DNA from: Podocnemis expansa
Lineage: Eukaryota > Chordata > Testudines > Podocnemididae
Length of the DNA stretch: 64,000 nucleotides
Direction: 5' to 3'
Assembly: GCA_007922195.1 (NCBI GenBank)
Contig: ML682088.1
Location: 3,055,110-3,119,109, forward strand
A program made the position numbers and the translations under genes. The notes beneath the pieces are model-generated. The model was not told where the DNA came from and did not search any database. It saw only the letters and a program-made list of their open reading frames with translations. Shown piece by piece: positions 58,442 to 64,000 of this stretch. Every line of letters begins with the position of its first letter. Within the stretch, counting starts at the first letter, position 1.

Positions 58442-59824
58442 GTGTCTCCTACAAAGCAGCAAGTTATATATGAAGCCACCAGAAGCTACCTACTGCCCAT
58501 AAGCAAGCAACGTATGCTTAAATGGGAGCTGTGCTCTTTTGAAAACATGGCCAGAGATCAGTAATACTGTATAGAAATCGAGGAGGGGGAAATGGGGGAG
58601 GAGAGCTAGCCAGCATAAACCAAGTAATTGTTACTTTGATTACTCTGATTGACAAGCATTGTTAATAAAAAGTAAAAGAAAGAGAGAAAAACAATATTCC
58701 AAGTTACCACTGAAGATATTTGTTTCAACTCTGCTCTGATTCCAAATCTCTACCAAATCTCTCCATCACTGGAGTGAAATCTGAGCATCCTGGAAGCAGA
58801 AGGGCTTCATTATATTATGCCCAGGCTGTTCTATCAAATGACATTTTCTCTTTATCTTTTTTCATCTTTCACTTTACATAACAACAGGTTCCCATTTCTG
58901 GGGAAGTCAGAGGGAAGATATACTCTATCTTGTCTAGCAATGCCACTTATCACTCTCTCAGGACCAAGAGCTGGGTCACGTATCAGCCTGCTCACTTCAT
59001 AGCCCTTTATGCTAGCTCGGCCACATGAAATAAACGCCTACTGGCAAAGATTTTTGTGCAAACCCCTTTTTCATGGAAGAACTCACATTTGGGTCAATTG
59101 CCACAATTCATTGATTCGAGTCAATTCTGGAAGATTTGTGTCAGCAGGGGAAAAAAATGCAGAAACCTCAAAACAGGTTGTTTCAGCATTTGCAAAACTT
59201 TTTGACTTTTTGGTTTGGAACAACACTTTTGGAATGTCTTTCAATGCTGTTTAATAAAGATCTATTCAAATGCTTTTAAAACACTCAAAATATAAAAGAT
59301 GTTTCATTTTGGGATGTTCAGAATGTTTTAGGAAACACAAAATGAATGTTTTTGGATATTTCATTTCACCAGTAATTTCAAAACATTTTTTATTTTGGGT
59401 TGACTCAAAACTGATTTCCCTACCTCAATTTTTCAGACCTGCTCTCAAACTGAATATTCAGTTATTTGCAGAACCCTAGTAACATCAACTGACAAAAGAG
59501 GCTGTATTTATTACAATAAATGGACATTACTGCCAACCACACACATTGAAAAATGATGAGTCAACCCCCCCCAAAATCATGAGATTAAAGAAAAAAATAA
59601 AATAAATGTGGTTTTCTTTTTAGTTCTACTGCTGGAAAAAGGTCACGTTTTCAAGTTTCCCACTGCAGTCATCAGGGCTAGAAATTTACTTTAATCAAAA
59701 CCCGAGATTCTCATGTAGTAAGATTATTCCAACAGGTGGGAGTTTTAAGATTCTCCCCCACCCCCAAATTGCCAGAGAGATGATAAACTCATAAGGGTTA
59801 TCAACAATATATTTGCTTTGCTGA
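58442..59824. other. Gene-free AT-rich stretch
   Basis: Nothing supported; A/T-rich words around 59150-59480 may be an old repeat. Confidence 0.5.
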
Positions 59825-60038
59825 TATGTGGCCTAATGAACAGAGCATTTGACTGGGACCCAGGTCTATTCCTTGCGCTGGCACTGATCTGCTGGGCAAC
59901 TTGGGCAAGTCCTTCACCCATTTTATTCTGCACTGTCCACATCTGTAAAACTGGAAAAAATAACACTAACCTGCTTTGTAAAGTGTTTTGAGATCTAATG
60001 ATAAAAGTGCTATGTAAGAGTTAGGTGTTACTCTTATT
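59825..60038 (+). mobile_element. MIR-type SINE (plus)
   Basis: MIR order: 'gtggcctaatgaacagagca', 'gactgggacccaggtctatt', 'ctgggcaacttgggcaagtc', 'cacatctgtaaaactggaa', tail 'aaagtgttttgagatctaat' and 'gtaagagttaggtgtta'. Confidence 0.85.
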
Positions 60039-62551
60039 ATCTACAATACATCTAAGAAAGGGGTATGCTGTTATATTAGCAGAACCAAGGCAAACGATTC
60101 CTATTAGTTTGTTTATTCCCCTTAAAAAAAGGGAGGGGGTCCAAATTGTCCCAAATATATAGACTGGAATGGGCCAATTCAATCCTCCAGGGCAGCAGCA
60201 GCAGGACAGACGCCTTTTACTTTGCTAAGAGCTGGACCACAGAAAGTCATTGATAGTACAGAACAGCTTTTGCAAACATTGTAACTATGAGAACATCACT
60301 TCATATTTTTATCCACTACAAGATGTATGCCCTATATCTGTTCCTTCTCTTGCATTGAACATTCACAACATCCCCAAGGCTCCAGAGCTACTGCAAAGCT
60401 ACTATTGCAGCTTTTGGACTCCAGCGGTCTAAACAGCTGCTGAGCCTAGGGCTGGATTATTGCAGGGACTTTAGGAGGCGCAGTCCTGGGCCTGGGGCTA
60501 AAGGCAGGTCCCTCCACCCTGTTAAAATTTTTACTGCTAAGCTGCAACCTCTCGCCCAAACAGGTGCTCTGCACTGCCCATCCTTGTGGCTGGCCAGATC
60601 CTGGACCACTCCAGTGTCAGCTAAGGCCTGAGCACTGGCGTGCCCCCATGGCTAACTCATCTATGGGCTCTGGGGTCAGCCAAGACCTGATCCCCTCAGT
60701 GTTGAGCACGAGCTACCCCCTTCCCCCAGCACCAAGTGCCAGCCCACTCATGGCCAGTTTGCAGGCCCTGCCCCCAGGTGGGGTGGCCCCCACAAAAGTG
60801 GCAGCTCTGGGCTCCCAGGACTCTTATTCCAGCCCTGGCTGAGCCCAGCTTACCTAGGAAGGTTAGGCCTGTGGATCTGAAGAGACCCTACTCCAAGTCA
60901 TATACCCTAGGGCAGAAGGAAGCACAATACCACAATGCCAAGGATTGCAGGTTTTGTTTGGATTCCTCACATCGTGTCTCCATAACTCTCAGTTCAGCAG
61001 AGGCTCACCAGTCCTTCTGTATTCAGGGCCTTCCATGGTGCTTATGTGGGCTGAACTATTTGGCCCTAGTATATTACGTCTAGAAATTCCAGTTAGCTAA
61101 AGCACAGTAGTCAGGCTTAGGAAGAACAGATCGAACACTCAGGCTGGACCACAGAATTGAAGAGGATCTCCCAATCGTTATCTGCAAAATCATTACCAGC
61201 AAAATCATAGAGTGAAAGCAAAGTTAAAGGTGTTATCACTGATCGAACACTGGAAACGATAGCATGGCAGCCCCCCCAGAGTATGAAGGAAACAGCGATC
61301 ATAATGAAAGGGGTAAAACAAACAGATCAGAAACTGATTAATTCAGACTTTGGATTGAAAGTTATGGAGGGTGTGTCACCTTTCTCTCCCCCAGACAGAA
61401 TCCCACATGCCTCTGTGTACAGGGAGGCACTTTAATAGAAAGACGGTAAGTTGGCCATGATACAGTCAACCATTTCTTGGCTGGACAGCAGACCGGATAA
61501 GCTAGCAAGCAGATGGACCAACCATGAGGAATAGTTGAGGCCAACAAGTCGAGGGCCACACATATAGATCAAATGGAAGAACTCTAATGGGAAAGACAGT
61601 TTCCAAGTTAAAAGTATAACAAACACATTAACCTGTGAGCCATAAACCAACATCTGGAGAATGGGGAGAGGAAAGAGGGGAAGTGTCTCTCTCAGCCTCC
61701 AGTGGAAGATGGCTAACTGAAAGGATACTGTGTGCTTTATCAAAAATAGGCTTCCTCAGTTCACAAGCCAGGGTACTTACGAGGACCTGCTTTATATGGA
61801 GCAAGCTAACCACATTCTTTTGAGATGGCAAAACAGCTCTACTTTACATATAAGTGCAACAGCCTTCAAAGTAAAGAGGAAACATCACATACATTTCAAA
61901 AGGGCCTTTCTGTACATTAATGGTGGTCCCAAAACATTAGAAGTGAAGCCAAACAGTAGAAGTGAAGCATATAGAAATTAAGCACATTTTGATAGCTCTG
62001 GAAGCAATGACATGTTTTCTGTACCAAATATAGCTTAGTATTGTCCATACAGACAAGATCCAAGACTATGAACCCATGTAAAGGCTTCCCACAATACTGA
62101 CAGTGAAAGGCACAATAACTGAGGAATTAATGGAATAGGAAAGAAGCAGCTTCAGTAATGAAGCTGAGTTAAAGCAAAAGCAACAGGCACCACCACCATC
62201 AAATTGTACGCTACTGACAATTCAGCTTGATTCATTTCTTCCCTGAATTACACCCATACAACTCCCATCACTTGCACTGATGGAAGCAAAGGTAGACTTC
62301 TATAGCTTATGATGGCTGTGAACATAATGTTGCACCTGCTTCAGGGCCTGGCTACCTGAAGCATGCTCACGTTGATTATACGGTACTTGTTCAGTATGTA
62401 CAGTTACAGTAATTAGGAAAAATTATCTTAAATGTTGATTTACTGCATGCCATTATTATAAGGGGCTCACTGTTCATAGCTCAATTGTACATCCAGCCTA
62501 GAGAGAGAGTCTAGAGAGAAAGCCTGGAAATGGCAAGAAGCACAGTGAGAC
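60039..62551. other. Gene-free stretch
   Basis: About 2.5 kb without a supported gene. A GC-richer anonymous part spans about 60430-60860; the rest is unremarkable. Confidence 0.5.
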
Positions 62552-62553
62552 TA

Positions 62554-62666
62554 GGATGACCAGACATACTGCTATTAAAAGCTTTGTCTTATTAGATACA
62601 ACTAGTCCCCCTTCTCCCCCACCCCCAAAAGTGTCCCAATTTTTCACACTTGCTATCTGGTCACCA
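62554..62666. mobile_element. TA-flanked MITE, 113 bp
   Basis: Starts GGATGACCAGACATACTG and ends GCTATCTGGTCACCA, imperfect inverted repeats flanked by TA (62552-62553, 62667-62668). Matches a common short Tc1/mariner-like element in sauropsids with a 'tgtcccaatttttcacactt' interior. Confidence 0.8.
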
Positions 62667-62668
62667 TA

Positions 62669-62925
62669 AATGGGACAACCATTTTATAGAGAGCTCAGGA
62701 GTCATCAGATGCCTATTGTAATACAATTAGATTTAATGTATAAGCTTTGGAATTTGTATGGTGGAAATAGTGCTTTCAGTTGTAATGTTCTCAGTCTTTT
62801 CTGTTTTGTTTATTTGTTTAAGATCTTATTTCAGTCACTGGCATATTGGTACATTTAGGGAATCAACTTATTTGTGTGCATTCCTATCCTGTTCCCCAAC
62901 ACTCAATTTAAGAGATATTAAGGCT
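62669..62925. other. Gene-free stretch
   Basis: Short anonymous sequence; nothing supported. Confidence 0.5.
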
Positions 62926-62978
62926 AGAAAAAAAAAAAAACAACAAAAAAAAAACCACACAACAACAACAACAAAAAA
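62926..62978. repeat. A-rich (CAA/CAAA)n tract
   Basis: Poly-A and CAA repeats next to the minus-strand CR1 fragment. Confidence 0.9.
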
Positions 62979-63115
62979 GTGTGATCATCTAGTCTGACCT
63001 TTTTCATATTACATCACATAGACCCTCACGCAGTAATTCCTGCATCAAGCCCATAACTTCTATCTGGGCTGCAGCACATCTTTTAGAAAGACATACTGAT
63101 CTTTGATCACCTTCA
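62979..63115 (-). mobile_element. CR1 LINE 3' fragment (minus)
   Basis: Reverse-oriented CR1 3' sequence: 'gatcatctagtctgaccttt', 'agtaattcctgcatcaagcc', 'cataacttctatctgggct', 'cttttagaaagacatac'. Confidence 0.8.
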
Positions 63116-64000
63116 GCTGCACTTTTGCTTTACTTAATTCAGCAATACTGTGAAATGGTCAAAAAGAGATTCAGTTTATTTATGCAAGGGGCTCATCTTG
63201 CATCTGTTTTAAGTACATATAAACTACAGATATGAAGCAAGGGGCTGTGTCTAAAAAGAGAAAACAAAATTACTGCAGGCTATTACAGGAGAAGGAAGCC
63301 AAGGAAGAGTTTTTAATCAGTATGAGTTGGCAAAGTGCTGCAGACTGAAACAGCCCCTCTGGCTAAAGAACAGAGACAATTTTTCAAGGTCAGAGACATT
63401 TTTTAATACTAGGAAATGATGTGTGACAGCATTTACACCCTGATCAGACAAAAAGGAAAAGTTAGACTCTACCGTTGGGTGAACTTTCTTTAGCCACATG
63501 TGTGAGAATCAGCCATGAGAAAGGGAAAGCAGGAGAAAATCATAACAGGTACTTACCAGTTGGAGGACAGAGCATTCAGCAAGCAGCCACCAGTTGCAAA
63601 ATGGCCCCTCTAGGATTGAAGCTGTTTGGCTTGGCCAAATTTAAAGGGCCAGCCTTACAAAGGCATGCTGGGAAAGAAGTCTATGTATACAGGTAAATAT
63701 CTATGAGAGAGAGGGTAAGGGCTGATTCTGCAAGCATTGGTACTTAAGTTTAAGCACTTAAGTAGTCCCAACTATTCATGTGCATTAAATTGAGCATGAT
63801 CATAACTGTCTGCAAGATAGGGACCTTACAAGGAAGTGACCTAGGAAGATGATATTCTGGCATCATGCCTAATACTGCACTACCACAATGTGAATCTTCA
63901 GTGACCACTTTGCATTTGATGTTACAGTGCGGGTCCTTGAGGTTTTATGGTAATGAACTGTTAGCATGATTGATAACATGTTATTAACATGGCATGAAAT
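63116..64000. other. Gene-free stretch to the window end
   Basis: No gene supported. The segment 63720-63800 ('ggctgattctgcaagcattg', 'ttaagcacttaagtagtccc') is an old sauropsid palindromic repeat. Confidence 0.5.

Noticed and set aside
1..64000. CRISPR arrays, operons, bacterial signals
   Set aside because: The base composition, SINE/LINE content and a spliced neurotrophin gene show vertebrate nuclear DNA; the repeats are dispersed and not spacer-separated.

Overview
The window is vertebrate nuclear DNA, most likely from a turtle. Four things point there: CR1 LINE 3' ends, tRNA-derived SINEs that borrow a CR1 tail (the Cry I type known from cryptodiran turtles), old MIR-type SINEs, and many short DNA transposons of the hAT and PIF/Harbinger types. 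The species call rests on repeat types I recognise, not on a search.

Only one functional host gene is supported: NTF3 (neurotrophin-3) on the + strand. Its last coding exon starts at a splice acceptor at 39954/39955 and holds the whole prepro-neurotrophin from ATG 39976 to stop 40746, followed by a short 3' UTR with a poly(A) signal at 40892. The frame stays open from the exon start, which fits the longer NT-3 isoform whose first residues come from an upstream exon; I did not find that exon here. About 40 kb upstream (intron and/or 5' flank) and 23 kb downstream carry no other supported host gene.

The rest is a layered record of mobile elements. 0-4 kb: a CR1 fragment, a 1.5-kb foldback element with a GC-rich palindrome, and a CR1 split by a hAT element. 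12.6-19.7 kb: relics of autonomous PIF/Harbinger elements, namely a decayed Myb/SANT-like gene with a GT-AG intron (14.3-15.8 kb) and a decayed DDE transposase (18.15-19.68 kb). The transposase is split by a hAT element that itself contains a Harbinger-type MITE. 24.0-25.0 kb: a Penelope-like retroelement relic with the C-terminal part of its protein on the minus strand. 27.7-30.6 kb: two related hAT-like elements, one carrying about 310 bp of near-pure purine. 31.7-36.1 kb: Harbinger-type MITEs, one with a perfect 32-bp hairpin, and a TA-flanked element. Downstream of NTF3 lie more foldback repeats, hAT elements, MITEs and a 400-bp assembly gap (51048-51447) between identical repeat ends.

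The most interesting signal is in two families of foldback repeats, one tied to the Penelope-like element. Their inner sequence matches the layout of hammerhead ribozyme cores: CUGANGA, a hairpin, then GAAA. Every copy here has lost at least one core base, so they look like ribozyme fossils. One copy about 200 bp past the NTF3 poly(A) signal carries two such relics on opposite strands.
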